Shown one piece after another: positions 42,231-51,629 of a DNA stretch of 64,000 bases. A program made the position numbers and the translations under genes. This DNA is from an uncultured Phycisphaerales bacterium (GTDB lineage Bacteria > Planctomycetota > Phycisphaerae > Sedimentisphaerales > Anaerobacaceae). The stretch is from contig CALEZT010000088.1 in the NCBI GenBank assembly GCA_937927975.1, forward strand, positions 62,001-126,000. Direction: 5' to 3'. Numbering within the stretch: the first letter of the stretch is position 1; every line of letters begins with the position of its first letter. Below the pieces are notes generated by a model, which saw nothing but the letters and a program-made list of their open reading frames with translations, did not search any database and was not told the origin of the DNA.

Positions 42231-44846
42231 GTGAACAGAAGAATGTTCGGAAAAAAGAAACAATCGAACCGCGGAGAACCCGGGCAGCCGCACACGCCGT
42301 CCGACGGGGACCTCTTTGGCCTTCCGATGGCCGAGCAGCCGGGGTACGACGACGTCTTCTCCTCGCTGGCCAACTTCGCGTCCGAGCCCGAGCCGCCCGT
42401 CCCGGCGGCGCCCAGACCCATCCCCCTGCGCGCGGGGCGCCCCTCCCTGCACCTGAATCGGCTGTCGAACGCGCAGAAAATCCTGGGACTGGCGATTCTG
42501 GTCACAGGGGCCGGTCTGGTCTTCGCTCTGGCGGCCCGGCTCGCCCACAGCGACGATTCGGACGGAACGCCGCAGCAACAGCAGGTGGCCGAACTGCCTG
42601 CGATCATCGGTTCGCCCGCGTCCCGGACCCCTGCGCCGCAACCGATCCCTCAGAGCGCCTGGGATTCGCGACGCGAAACACCCCGCCTGGGAACGTCGCC
42701 CGCTGAACCCGAGCCGGCGGACCTCATCGAATCGAGCATCCCGAGCCCCGAGCCGTTGTCGCTGCAACTGGCCGCCAGGCTCTATCAGAACCGCGACTAC
42801 GAACACGCGTTCGTCGCCTACGACAGACTCCACCGGCGTCTCTCCGGCACGAACGAGAACCAGCCCCTTCGGGACTTTCTTCTTCTGCGGATGGCCCTGT
42901 GCAGCAGCAAGAGCGGGGACGTCGCCCAGGCCGACAACCTGTTTCGAACGGTGTCTCTGAGCCGCCTGCCGATCCTCCGAGCCCTGGCCCGCTACTACCA
43001 GGGCACGATGCTGATCGAACGGAAACGATACCTCGAAGCGGCCGGTCGGGCCTATCAGACGATCGGTCTGATCGGGGTGGCGGAGATCGACGACAAATGG
43101 GTGCAGGCCGTCCAGCAGCAGTGCTGGTTCCTGGTCTGCGAGGCGGTGTCCCGCAATCTCCTGTCGCTCAGCGACGCGGACGCGGGACTGCCGTCGGACC
43201 TGTGGGGCCGCCATCCCGATATCGACCCGTTCGTCGACATGGACGAGGCGCAGTTGCGGGTCTTCCTGGCCTCCGGGTCCGAGAAACTCGACGAGGCAGC
43301 ACTGAGCCCGCAGATCCGCGCCGCCACCGGAAAGAACGCGACGGACCGCTGGGTGGTCGTCTGCAACGGCGCATCGATCGAAGAACTGCTGTCGCGATTT
43401 GCCTCGAACGCCGGACTGAACGTGCGATGGATGGACAACGGCAAGGCCAGCCCAGCCGAGGAGAACGTGAGAAAGAGACCCGTCTATCTCTACCTGTCCT
43501 CGTTCACGGCGCAGCAAGCGATCTCGGTGGCCGCCGGAGGCGTCGGTCTGGTCGCGCGACTCGACGACAAAAGCAACAATATCGACGTGCTCGATCCGAC
43601 GTCCTACTCCTCTCTCTCCGACCACACCAGGCTGCTGACTGAGGAGTCGATCTCCCTGTGGCAGCGATTCCTGCTGACGGCCGAGACCGATCAGCGGGCC
43701 CCCAACGGGCACTTCACGCTGGCCCTGCTTCAGACGCTGCAGGGACAGCTCGACGAAGCCATCGGAGAGTTCAAGCTGGTCGCGAACCGATTTCCCAAGC
43801 ATGGGTTGGCGCCGCGATCCTTACTGGAGTCGGGCAAACTGAAGGTGAGGCTTCGCGACTATGTCGGCGCCCACGCGGACCTCAAGCAACTGGTGGAAGT
43901 GTACCCGGGAACCGACCTGGCCGACACCGCATACCTTCACCTGGCCGATGCGACCATGAAGGCTGGGAAGTTCGAGGAGGCCGCGGGTCTGTATCAGAGA
44001 GTGTACAACCTGGGCCTCTCGATCGAGTCGCAGACCGTCTCGTCGCTGGGCGCGGGCCGATGCGCGTACGAGGCGGGAGACTTTGAACAGACCGCTCAAT
44101 GGCTCAATCGCTACGTCTCGCTCGTGCGGGATCAGAGCCAGCCGGAGTTTCACGCCGCATGTCTGCTGCTGGGCAAGGCCTACCTGGCCCTGCACAAACC
44201 GCAACAGGCCCACGTGGCACTGAGGCTGGCGCTCAAGGGAGACCTGTCCCGCCAGCAATACGTGGAGACCGTGGGCGTGCTCGTCCGCGCCTCCATCGAG
44301 CAAGGCCAGCTCGTGGAAGCCCTTCACATGCTCGAAACCACCAATGGATGGCAACTCTCCCAGCAGGAGAGCATCGAGCTGCTTCTGCTTCGGGCCCAGG
44401 TGCTTCGCTCGATCGGACTGACGGACAAAGCGGCCTCGCTGCTGCAGGAAAAGGGGCAGTTCCTGCCGAGCCCGGAGCTCAAGGGCAGAGTCGCATTGGA
44501 GCTGGCTGCCTGCCAAATCAGCAATGGAGCCATCGAATCGGCCCGCAAGACCCTCAGCGATGCGTTCGCCATGGCCGAGCCAGGGCCCCAGGCTCAGCGA
44601 ATCGGCCGGGAACTGGCCCGCACCTGCCTGCGTCTGGGTCAGGTCGGCCAGGCGATCTCCGTGTGCTCGCAACTGCTGGAGCGAGGAACGGCCGCGGACA
44701 GACCGGCGGTTCTGGACCTGCTGGCCGAGGCTTACCGCAAACAAGGGCAGTACGACCGCGCGATGGCGGTCATGCTGAACCAGTATGACAATGCGACGGA
44801 CCCGAACTTCGTGCCAAAATCGCCGGGCGTCAATCTCGCCCCGTGA
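42231..44846 (+). CDS. Membrane-anchored TPR protein with STN-like domain
   Basis: 871 aa. A basic/proline-rich cytoplasmic N-terminus is followed by a membrane segment (ILGLAILVTGAGLVFALAA, about residue 83). Beyond it the protein would be periplasmic, with TPR units in residues 175-330. Residues 375-460 resemble a secretin/TonB short N-terminal (STN) domain: ASIEELLSRFASNAGLNVRW, then VYLYLSSFTAQQAISVAAG. More TPRs follow from 480 to the end (LLQTLQGQLDEAIGEFKLV, AGKFEEAAGLYQRVY). GTG 42231 has AGGA 7 nt upstream; ATG 42243 is an alternative. Role unknown; promoter and neighbours tie it to flagella. Confidence 0.75.
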   Translation: MNRRMFGKKKQSNRGEPGQPHTPSDGDLFGLPMAEQPGYDDVFSSLANFASEPEPPVPAAPRPIPLRAGRPSLHLNRLSNAQKILGLAILVTGAGLVFALAARLAHSDDSDGTPQQQQVAELPAIIGSPASRTPAPQPIPQSAWDSRRETPRLGTSPAEPEPADLIESSIPSPEPLSLQLAARLYQNRDYEHAFVAYDRLHRRLSGTNENQPLRDFLLLRMALCSSKSGDVAQADNLFRTVSLSRLPILRALARYYQGTMLIERKRYLEAAGRAYQTIGLIGVAEIDDKWVQAVQQQCWFLVCEAVSRNLLSLSDADAGLPSDLWGRHPDIDPFVDMDEAQLRVFLASGSEKLDEAALSPQIRAATGKNATDRWVVVCNGASIEELLSRFASNAGLNVRWMDNGKASPAEENVRKRPVYLYLSSFTAQQAISVAAGGVGLVARLDDKSNNIDVLDPTSYSSLSDHTRLLTEESISLWQRFLLTAETDQRAPNGHFTLALLQTLQGQLDEAIGEFKLVANRFPKHGLAPRSLLESGKLKVRLRDYVGAHADLKQLVEVYPGTDLADTAYLHLADATMKAGKFEEAAGLYQRVYNLGLSIESQTVSSLGAGRCAYEAGDFEQTAQWLNRYVSLVRDQSQPEFHAACLLLGKAYLALHKPQQAHVALRLALKGDLSRQQYVETVGVLVRASIEQGQLVEALHMLETTNGWQLSQQESIELLLLRAQVLRSIGLTDKAASLLQEKGQFLPSPELKGRVALELAACQISNGAIESARKTLSDAFAMAEPGPQAQRIGRELARTCLRLGQVGQAISVCSQLLERGTAADRPAVLDLLAEAYRKQGQYDRAMAVMLNQYDNATDPNFVPKSPGVNLAP

Positions 44847-44880
44847 GAATAACGCAGGAATAAAGAAGGATAAAATACCG

Positions 44881-45837
44881 ATGAGGACGACCCTTTCGAA
44901 TTCGTCAGCGACAAGAGCATGCGTGATCCTGTCCGTGCTCGTCTGCGTCAAGGCGCTTCCGGCCGCGAACGCCAGACCACCCCGCGCAACCTCGCAGGAA
45001 CGGCCGTCGGCCCATGCGGAGGGCGGGCTCAACGATCCCTGCGCCGTCGGGCCGACACTGCCGGTCGGGACCGTGTCTGCTGAGACCTCGGATGCAACCG
45101 TTACCCTGGCCAGACTGCTGGACCGCACGCGGAGCCAGACCAAGGCGTTGGAGAACGCCGGTCCGGTCCGGCGGGTGGGAGTCGCTCCCCGCGGGAACAC
45201 CGACCCCAAAGGCCCGCTCTCGCAGGAACTCTGGTCAAACCGGATCGCGGCGCCGGAGGGAACTCAGGACGTCGAAGACAGCCTGGCTCTCAAGCGTCTG
45301 ATCCGCCAGGTTCGATCCGTGAAATTCGCCAACAAAGACACCGGGCCGGCATTCACGGCGCCCGACGAGTCTCTCTCCAGCCCGCAATCGGCGGGGATCA
45401 GCGCGACCCCGGCCGCCGCAAGTTCGACCGCTCCAGTCGCAGCGGCAACCGATTCGACGATATCCACGCCCCCCAAGGCCCAGAAGACCCTGGATATGCT
45501 CCAGCAAAATCCCAGCCAGGTGCGGGATCCGCTCGACATGGCCGAACTGCTGTTTCTCAGCGGCCGACCGGCGGAAGCGGCTCCGTTCTACGCCAAGGCG
45601 CTCGACCGGATCAATCGAATCGATCCCTCCTACGATGCCGACCGGGCCTGGATTCTCTTTCAGCTCGGCAACTGCCTCAGGGAGACCGATACCGGCAAAG
45701 CCCAGGAAACGTACATGAAGCTCGTCTCCGAGTACCCCGAATCGCCCTGGACCGAGTTGGCCAAGGCCCACGGCCGACTGCTCACTTGGTATCAGAAGAG
45801 CCGGTCCGGTCCGGTCGCCGCCACGCCTCAACTGTAG
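44881..45837 (+). CDS. Exported TPR-containing protein
   Basis: 318 aa with a likely signal peptide (TRACVILSVLVCVKALPAANA). The middle is low-complexity Ala/Thr/Ser/Pro. The C-terminal 110 residues are TPR-like: DPLDMAELLFLSGRPAEAAP, then RAWILFQLGNCLRETDTGKA and SEYPESPWTELAKAHGRLL. ATG 44881 was chosen over upstream ATGs that overlap the previous gene. It lies 34 nt after the large TPR gene and 18 nt before the second activator. No family assignment; presumably works with the large TPR protein. Confidence 0.7.
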   Translation: MRTTLSNSSATRACVILSVLVCVKALPAANARPPRATSQERPSAHAEGGLNDPCAVGPTLPVGTVSAETSDATVTLARLLDRTRSQTKALENAGPVRRVGVAPRGNTDPKGPLSQELWSNRIAAPEGTQDVEDSLALKRLIRQVRSVKFANKDTGPAFTAPDESLSSPQSAGISATPAAASSTAPVAAATDSTISTPPKAQKTLDMLQQNPSQVRDPLDMAELLFLSGRPAEAAPFYAKALDRINRIDPSYDADRAWILFQLGNCLRETDTGKAQETYMKLVSEYPESPWTELAKAHGRLLTWYQKSRSGPVAATPQL

Positions 45838-45855
45838 GACTGAGAGCAACAGACT

Positions 45856-47433
45856 ATGAATCAACGAGCTACGCAGTTATCCTCAATCCCTCATCACGCC
45901 GCGTCCGTCCTGATCGTGGACGATGAGCCGCAGACCATCCGGCTCATGCTGGAGGTGCTGGCCCGCAAGGGCATCAGCGCCAAGTTGGCCGGCGGACGCA
46001 AAGCGGCGATGGACGCTCTGGACCGCGTCCCGTGCGATTTGGCGTTTCTGAGCGAGCAAATCGCCGGCGTCAAGGGACCATCGGGCGGCTTCGAGCTGCT
46101 CGGCGCCATACGGTCCGTCGCTCCCGAAATGCCGGTGGTCATGATGGCCGGCCGCGCCGCCGAGCCGTCCCAAGCGGGCGACCTGCATTCGGGCGCCCAG
46201 GCAGCCGTCCGGGCCATCCAGGCCGGCTGTCGAGACTTTCTCCTGAAACCCCTGAATCCGCAGGCCCTCGAAGGCATTCTCGACACGCTGTTGCCGAACC
46301 GCCGGGTGGCGACCGCCGCCTCGGCCCAGGAAGGCGACCACTGCCTGTACCAGATCGTCGGCAAGAGTCCGAGAATGCTGCAAACCATCGCCTTGGCCGA
46401 GAGGATCGCTCCGACCTCGGTGCCGGCGCTGATCACCGGCGAAAGCGGCACCGGCAAGGAACTGATCTCGCTGCTGATTCACCACAGGAGTCGACGGGCG
46501 ATGGGACCGTTCGTGCGGGTCAACTGCGCCGCTTTGAGCGACAGCCTGCTGGAAAGCGAGCTGTTCGGTCACGAGAAAGGCGCGTTCACCGGCGCGTACG
46601 CTCAGCGCAAAGGCCGATTCGAGATGGCCCACGGCGGCACCCTGCTGCTCGACGAAATCACCGAAACTCCTCCCACGTTCCAGGCCAAGCTGCTTCGCAT
46701 CATCGAGCAACAGGAGTTCGAACGAGTCGGCGGCAACGACAACATCAAGGTGAACGTGCGAATCATCAGCACGACGAACCGGGACCTGCTCCACGAGGTG
46801 CAGATGGGCCGGTTCCGCCAGGACCTGTACTATCGTCTCAGCGCCGCGCGCATCGTGGCGGCCCCTCTCCGAGAACGACGAGAGGACCTGCCCGAGCTGA
46901 CCTGGCATTTCGTCAATCTCTTCGCCAAAGAGACCCAGCGTCGGATCGAATCGCTCGACCCGATCATGATGGATATCTTCGCCAAGTATCACTGGCCGGG
47001 CAACGTCAGGCAGTTGCGAAATGTCGTTCTGACGTCGTTGATCCTGGGTTCCGGCTCGGTCTTGTCCCTGGCGGACGTGAGCTGGCTGTTCGACGAATTG
47101 CAGCCGCTGACGGAATCGCGGAAGATCGTCCCCGCGCGAAGCTCGACGATCGAAGATGAAGTCGCATCCGCGTTCACTTCGCCCGCAATGGCGCCCGCCT
47201 CGTCGACCGACGGGCCGACCGGGCTGGGAGGCATCCCGCTGGACGAAATCGAGCGTCAGGCGATTCTCGACACGCTGCGCCAAACCTCCGGCAATCAAAC
47301 CCGCGCCGCCAAGGTCCTCGGGATCAGCGATCGCACCTTGCGAGAGAAGATCCGCCGATACCGCAGGCAGGAGTGCGAGGAGAGCCAGGAGGTCGTCAGT
47401 CGCATCCGACGTCCCCTGTTGCCGGTGTCCTGA
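45856..47433 (+). CDS. Sigma-54-dependent activator, receiver lacks phospho-Asp (FlbD/FleQ-like role)
   Basis: 525 aa. The receiver (residues 15-145) keeps VDDEPQ (acidic pair) and Lys131, but the phosphorylation position is Ser66 (DLAFLSEQIAG) and the conserved Thr/Ser is replaced by Ala98. The AAA+ domain is complete: Walker A GESGTGKE (196-203), GAFTGA intact at about 242-247, Walker B TLLLDEITE. The C-terminal Fis helix-turn-helix is TRAAKVLGISDRTLREKIRR. Its position directly before fliL suggests control of flagellar sigma-54 promoters independent of a kinase, as for FleQ or FlbD-type proteins. Confidence 0.9.
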   Translation: MNQRATQLSSIPHHAASVLIVDDEPQTIRLMLEVLARKGISAKLAGGRKAAMDALDRVPCDLAFLSEQIAGVKGPSGGFELLGAIRSVAPEMPVVMMAGRAAEPSQAGDLHSGAQAAVRAIQAGCRDFLLKPLNPQALEGILDTLLPNRRVATAASAQEGDHCLYQIVGKSPRMLQTIALAERIAPTSVPALITGESGTGKELISLLIHHRSRRAMGPFVRVNCAALSDSLLESELFGHEKGAFTGAYAQRKGRFEMAHGGTLLLDEITETPPTFQAKLLRIIEQQEFERVGGNDNIKVNVRIISTTNRDLLHEVQMGRFRQDLYYRLSAARIVAAPLRERREDLPELTWHFVNLFAKETQRRIESLDPIMMDIFAKYHWPGNVRQLRNVVLTSLILGSGSVLSLADVSWLFDELQPLTESRKIVPARSSTIEDEVASAFTSPAMAPASSTDGPTGLGGIPLDEIERQAILDTLRQTSGNQTRAAKVLGISDRTLREKIRRYRRQECEESQEVVSRIRRPLLPVS

Positions 47434-47479
47434 AGCGAAACCGTGAGAACGAGCCTGTCGAAAACGAAGGACCACAGAA

Positions 47480-48049
47480 ATGGCCGAACCAGGGAAGACT
47501 GAAAAAAACCAACAACCGGAGATCCCGCTTCCTGAGAAGACGGGTCCCATGGCGAAGATCATGCCGCTGTTGATCGTTGGCGGCGTGGTCGTGGTCTTCG
47601 CCGCTGCGGGTTTCATCGTAGGCCGGTTGTTCGGAACACGCGGACAGGCCCAGACCGCCTCAGCCGCGTCGGCGACCGAATCCGAACCGACAATCAAGGA
47701 CGCCAAATCGAAAGACAAGAAAGCGGACAATTGGTTCTTTGAGCTCGACCCCGTCGTGGCCAATCTCAACGAGCCCGGCGTCACACGGTATGTCCGCATC
47801 ACCCTGACCCTCGAGGTCACCGGCGCCTGGGCCGAGTTGGACGCCAAGCCCATCCTGGATCAGAAGAAGCCCCTGCTCAAGCACTGGCTGACTCTGTACC
47901 TATCGAATCAAACGATCGAGGACACGCGAGGCAAGACAAACCTGCTTCGCATGCAATCCAACATCAGCGACATCTTCAACCAGGGCCTGTTTCCGAACGC
48001 GCAGCCGCGCATCATGAGCATCCTGTTCAAGGAATTCGCGATTCAGTGA
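47480..48049 (+). CDS. fliL: Flagellar basal-body protein FliL
   Basis: 189 aa. A short cytoplasmic part, one membrane segment (IMPLLIVGGVVVVFAAAGFI, about residues 28-47) and a periplasmic domain with NLNEPGVTRYVRITLTLEV and the C-terminal FNQGLFPNAQPRIMSILFKE typical of FliL. FliL associates with the stator and switch. ATG has AAGGA upstream; the stop overlaps fliM as TGATG. Confidence 0.88.
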   Translation: MAEPGKTEKNQQPEIPLPEKTGPMAKIMPLLIVGGVVVVFAAAGFIVGRLFGTRGQAQTASAASATESEPTIKDAKSKDKKADNWFFELDPVVANLNEPGVTRYVRITLTLEVTGAWAELDAKPILDQKKPLLKHWLTLYLSNQTIEDTRGKTNLLRMQSNISDIFNQGLFPNAQPRIMSILFKEFAIQ

Positions 48050-49056
48050 TGAGTCCGTCGATTGACCATCTCGGCAAGACCCGGATCGGCCAGCTTCTGG
48101 CGGCCGTGGGATCGATCCCCGCGCAGGAACCCCCCGCCGGGGATCTGAAGCCCTACGACTGGCGGGATCCGCACTACCTGAATCCCGACCAGCTCAACCG
48201 ACTGGCCGCGGTCATGAGCCAGGCGGCCGCCCGACTGGCCGACGTGTTCACGCGGTTCTTCAGCCGGGACTTCGACGTCTCCCCGACGGCAGTCGCCCAG
48301 CAGTTCGGCGCCGATCTGCGCCGTGGTCTCGACGTGAACGACAGCTACTGTCTGGCGTTCGGCCCGGACAAGGGGCCGGCCTGCGGCTTCTTCGCGATTT
48401 CGTCCCAGACCACGATCGGCTGGGTCTCCAAGCTGTTGGGCGACGCCGACTCCGCGGACAATGCGAACCGGTCGCTGTCGTCTCTGGAAGAATCGCTCCT
48501 GTCGGACCTCGTCGCGGCGGTGCTCGATGTCTTCCTCGCCTCGCTGGGACCGCACGAGACCCTCAAGAGCAGCGGCCGACTGAGCAAAGAAGAGCCCGCT
48601 GTCCGGTTCGAGCGGACGGAGGAGATCTGTCGAATCACATTCCAGGCCACGGAGGCCGGAAAGGACGAGCCGTCCAACCTCACCTTCGTGCTCTCCTGCG
48701 CCAGGTTGGCGACTCTGGTGGGCAAGACGCCGGCAACGCCCCAGCGGGCCGCCCCTGGGGAACTCTCGCAGGCTTTGATGGAGCACCTCCACCAGATGCC
48801 TGTCACCGTGACGGCCAGACTGGCCACGACTCAGATCGGGTTCCAGGAGATCCTGGACCTCGCCCCCGGCGACATCCTGCTCCTGGACAAGCCGATTCAT
48901 GATTTGGTGGAACTGACCATTGAGGGGCGGACCGTTTTCCAGGGCCGCCCCGCTCAGTCCGGCGGGCACTACGCGATCGTGTTCAAGGAGTCGCAGACCG
49001 AACAGACAGACGAACCTTCCAGACCGAAGAATCCTGGCGAACCCAAGAAAGGATAG
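48049..49056 (+). CDS. fliM: Flagellar motor switch protein FliM
   Basis: 335 aa. The middle domain has YDWRDPHYLNPDQLNRLAAV and FTRFFSRDFDVSPTAVAQQF; the C-terminal FliN-like part has LHQMPVTVTARLATTQIGFQ and LAPGDILLLDKPI. The usual N-terminal CheY-binding sequence LSQxEIDALL is not evident; KTRIGQLLAAVG takes its place. ATG 48049 (TGATG with fliL) is preferred to GTG 48046. FliM forms the C-ring with FliN and sets rotation direction. Confidence 0.9.
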   Translation: MSPSIDHLGKTRIGQLLAAVGSIPAQEPPAGDLKPYDWRDPHYLNPDQLNRLAAVMSQAAARLADVFTRFFSRDFDVSPTAVAQQFGADLRRGLDVNDSYCLAFGPDKGPACGFFAISSQTTIGWVSKLLGDADSADNANRSLSSLEESLLSDLVAAVLDVFLASLGPHETLKSSGRLSKEEPAVRFERTEEICRITFQATEAGKDEPSNLTFVLSCARLATLVGKTPATPQRAAPGELSQALMEHLHQMPVTVTARLATTQIGFQEILDLAPGDILLLDKPIHDLVELTIEGRTVFQGRPAQSGGHYAIVFKESQTEQTDEPSRPKNPGEPKKG

Positions 49057-49063
49057 AACAGCC

Positions 49064-49444
49064 ATGTCCGACACCGCAACTGCAGAAAATCCGGTCCAGC
49101 AGGATCAGAGCCGGACGGCCCCGCAGACCGACGGCAAGACGGTGGTCCAATCCGTCGAGTTTCCAGAGGCTCCGCAGGGCGCCGTGGGGACCGGCGCCGG
49201 CCAGTTGGACATCCTGCTGGACATGGACATTCCGATCACGGTGGTGCTCGGATCCACGCATATCCCGGTTCGACGGCTCCTGCAACTCGGCCCCGGCTCG
49301 GTTCTGCAGCTCGGCAAGCCCATCGAGGCCCCGGCGGACCTGTTCCTCAAGGATTCCAAGTTCGCGGAGGCTGACGTCGTGGTGGTGGAAGATCGTTTCG
49401 CGGTACGAATCCGTCAGATCGTCGGCGCGGCGGCCCAGGGATGA
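49064..49444 (+). CDS. fliN: Flagellar motor switch protein FliN
   Basis: 126 aa. The C-terminal surface-presentation domain: LDILLDMDIPITVVLGSTHI, VRRLLQLGPGSVLQLGKP and VVVVEDRFAVRIRQIVG. The N-terminal 45 residues are low-complexity, as usual. ATG 49064 has AGGA 10 nt upstream. Lies 7 nt after fliM; together they form the C-ring. Confidence 0.93.
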   Translation: MSDTATAENPVQQDQSRTAPQTDGKTVVQSVEFPEAPQGAVGTGAGQLDILLDMDIPITVVLGSTHIPVRRLLQLGPGSVLQLGKPIEAPADLFLKDSKFAEADVVVVEDRFAVRIRQIVGAAAQG

Positions 49445-49473
49445 GAGAACAGGGTGTCTTACGAATCACAAAC

Positions 49474-49500
49474 CATCCATAATCCGTAGTCATTGAGTCT
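49474..49500. repeat. AT-rich short repeat between fliN and flhA
   Basis: TCCATAATCCG in an AT-rich gap, like the patch at 16165-16248. No clear ribosome site for flhA is visible in it. Confidence 0.45.
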
Positions 49501-51627
49501 ATGGCTTCAGACCAATCCATTGCAGCAGGCTTGCCCGGCGGGGACGACGGTCTCCTGAACATCCCGTTCGCCTCGCACAGCAACACGATCCTGGCCTTGG
49601 GCCTGGTGGCGATCCTGGCGACTCTGATCATCCCCTTGCCCACGATGCTGCTGGACCTCCTGCTGGCGTGCAGCATTTCGCTGGCGTTGGCGGTCCTGAT
49701 TGTGACCCTGTCCTCGAAGGAGGCGTTGGAGTTGTCCACGTTCCCTTCGTTGCTGCTGTTCACGACGCTGTTTCGTCTGTCGCTGAACGTGGCCTCGACG
49801 CGGCTGATTCTCTTGCAGGGCGACGCCGGCCAGATCATCCAAACCTTCGGCGGATTCGTCGCCGGCGGCAGCCTCGTCGTCGGCCTGGTGATCTTCCTGA
49901 TCCTGGTCATCATCCAGTTCATCGTCATCACCAAAGGCGCCGAGCGCATCAGCGAAGTGTCCGCAAGATTCACCCTCGACGCAATGCCCGGCAAACAGAT
50001 GGCGATCGACGCCGACCTCAACGCCGGGATCATCACCGAATCGCAGGCCAACGAGCGACGCAGCAAGATCGTCAAGGAGAGCGAGTTCTACGGTGCCATG
50101 GACGGCGCCAGCAAGTTCATCCGCGGCGACGCCAAGGCCGGCCTGATCATCACCGCGATCAACCTCCTCGGCGGCATCGCCATGGGCTACTCCCGAGGCA
50201 TGGGCGTCATGAACGCCATCTCCACCTACTCGATCCTGTCCATCGGCGACGGCCTGATCAGCCAGATCCCCTCGCTGATCATCTCGATCAGCTCGGGCTT
50301 TCTGGTGACCAAGATTTCCTCGAGCCACAGCGTGGGCCAGGACGTCTCCCGACAGTTCCTCCGGACGGGCAAGCCCCTGACGACCGCGGCCTTCATCATC
50401 GGGGCGATGGCCCTGGTCCCGGGGATGCCCAAAATCCAGTTCCTGCTCCTGGCCGTCGGTGCGGCGATGGTCGGCAAGGTGGCCTCCAGGCTGGAGAAAA
50501 TCCCGACCAAGACGGCCTCCACCCCCGCCAACAAAAAGAAGACGGACAAGGAGCCCGTCGAGGACCTGCTCGACATGGATCGCGTCTCCGTCCACGTCGG
50601 CGTGCGCCTGATCGGCATGGTCGACCCGCGGAAGAACAACACGATCTTCGACCGCATCGGGGCCCTGCGCCGGCAGTTTGCCCAGCAAATGGGGATCGTG
50701 ATCCCGCTGGTCCGTCTACGCGACGACCTCAATCTCGAGCCCAACGCCTACGAAATCCGCCTTTGCGAGATCCCGGTGGCCAAGGGGTTCCTGGAGCCAG
50801 ACATGTTCCTGGCGATGGACTCCGGCGTCGTGCAGCAGAAGATCGACGGGATCAAGACCGCCGAACCGGTGTACGGACTGCCCGCCCTGTGGATCACCGC
50901 CGCCAAAAAGGAAGCGGCCGAGCTGGCTGGGTACACGGTCATCGACCCGGAGTCGGTGTTCATCACCCATCTGTCCGAGACCCTCAGGCGACACGCCGAC
51001 GAGATGCTCACTCGCGAAGACGTGCAGGTCCTGATCGACCGGCTTCGGAAGAATCAGCCCTCGCTGGTCGGCGAGGTCGTCGGCACCGAGGGCGAGGTCT
51101 CTTCCGGCATCCTCCAGCGGGTGCTCCGGAATCTGCTTCGCAGCGGGATTCCGATCCGCGAATTGACCGCAATTCTGGAAGCTTTGGCCGAAAACGCCTC
51201 CAAGACCAAGAACGTGAACGTGCTCACCGAGATCGTACGGAAGTCCCTGGCCCGGACGATCACGGAACAGTACAAGGACGCCAAGGGAAAGGTCGCCGCC
51301 ATCGCATTCGATCCGGTCTTCGAGCATCAGTTGACCTCTTCGCTTCGCCAGGAAGGGGGCGAACTGATCCTGGGCGTCTCGGCCGAAACGGCCATCGACC
51401 TGAATCGCAAGGCGGCCGACGCATGGAAATCGGCCATGGACCAGGGGCGGGACAAGGTGGTCCTGCTGTGCGACGCCCGCCTGCGGGCCCCCCTGGCCCA
51501 GATGCTGGCGCGAAGTCTTCCGATGCTCCCGGTGGTGGCGTACGACGAGATCGTGATGGGAACGGACGTAACGCCGGTAGCGACGATTTCAGTGGCCTTG
51601 GATGAAATGACGATAAGGAGCGAATAA
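49501..51627 (+). CDS. flhA: Flagellar export gate protein FlhA
   Basis: 708 aa, normal length. The N-terminal half has about eight membrane segments (ALGLVAILATLIIPLPTMLL, SISLALAVLIVTL, GGSLVVGLVIFLILVII, FIIGAMALVPGMPKIQFLLL). SKFIRGDAKAGLIITAINLL and GDGLISQIPSLIISISSGFL are conserved FlhA loops. The C-terminal cytoplasmic domain (from about residue 350) binds export chaperones. It directs type III export of rod, hook and filament proteins. The ATG at 49501 has no strong ribosome site. Confidence 0.96.
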   Translation: MASDQSIAAGLPGGDDGLLNIPFASHSNTILALGLVAILATLIIPLPTMLLDLLLACSISLALAVLIVTLSSKEALELSTFPSLLLFTTLFRLSLNVASTRLILLQGDAGQIIQTFGGFVAGGSLVVGLVIFLILVIIQFIVITKGAERISEVSARFTLDAMPGKQMAIDADLNAGIITESQANERRSKIVKESEFYGAMDGASKFIRGDAKAGLIITAINLLGGIAMGYSRGMGVMNAISTYSILSIGDGLISQIPSLIISISSGFLVTKISSSHSVGQDVSRQFLRTGKPLTTAAFIIGAMALVPGMPKIQFLLLAVGAAMVGKVASRLEKIPTKTASTPANKKKTDKEPVEDLLDMDRVSVHVGVRLIGMVDPRKNNTIFDRIGALRRQFAQQMGIVIPLVRLRDDLNLEPNAYEIRLCEIPVAKGFLEPDMFLAMDSGVVQQKIDGIKTAEPVYGLPALWITAAKKEAAELAGYTVIDPESVFITHLSETLRRHADEMLTREDVQVLIDRLRKNQPSLVGEVVGTEGEVSSGILQRVLRNLLRSGIPIRELTAILEALAENASKTKNVNVLTEIVRKSLARTITEQYKDAKGKVAAIAFDPVFEHQLTSSLRQEGGELILGVSAETAIDLNRKAADAWKSAMDQGRDKVVLLCDARLRAPLAQMLARSLPMLPVVAYDEIVMGTDVTPVATISVALDEMTIRSE

Positions 51628-51629
51628 GG

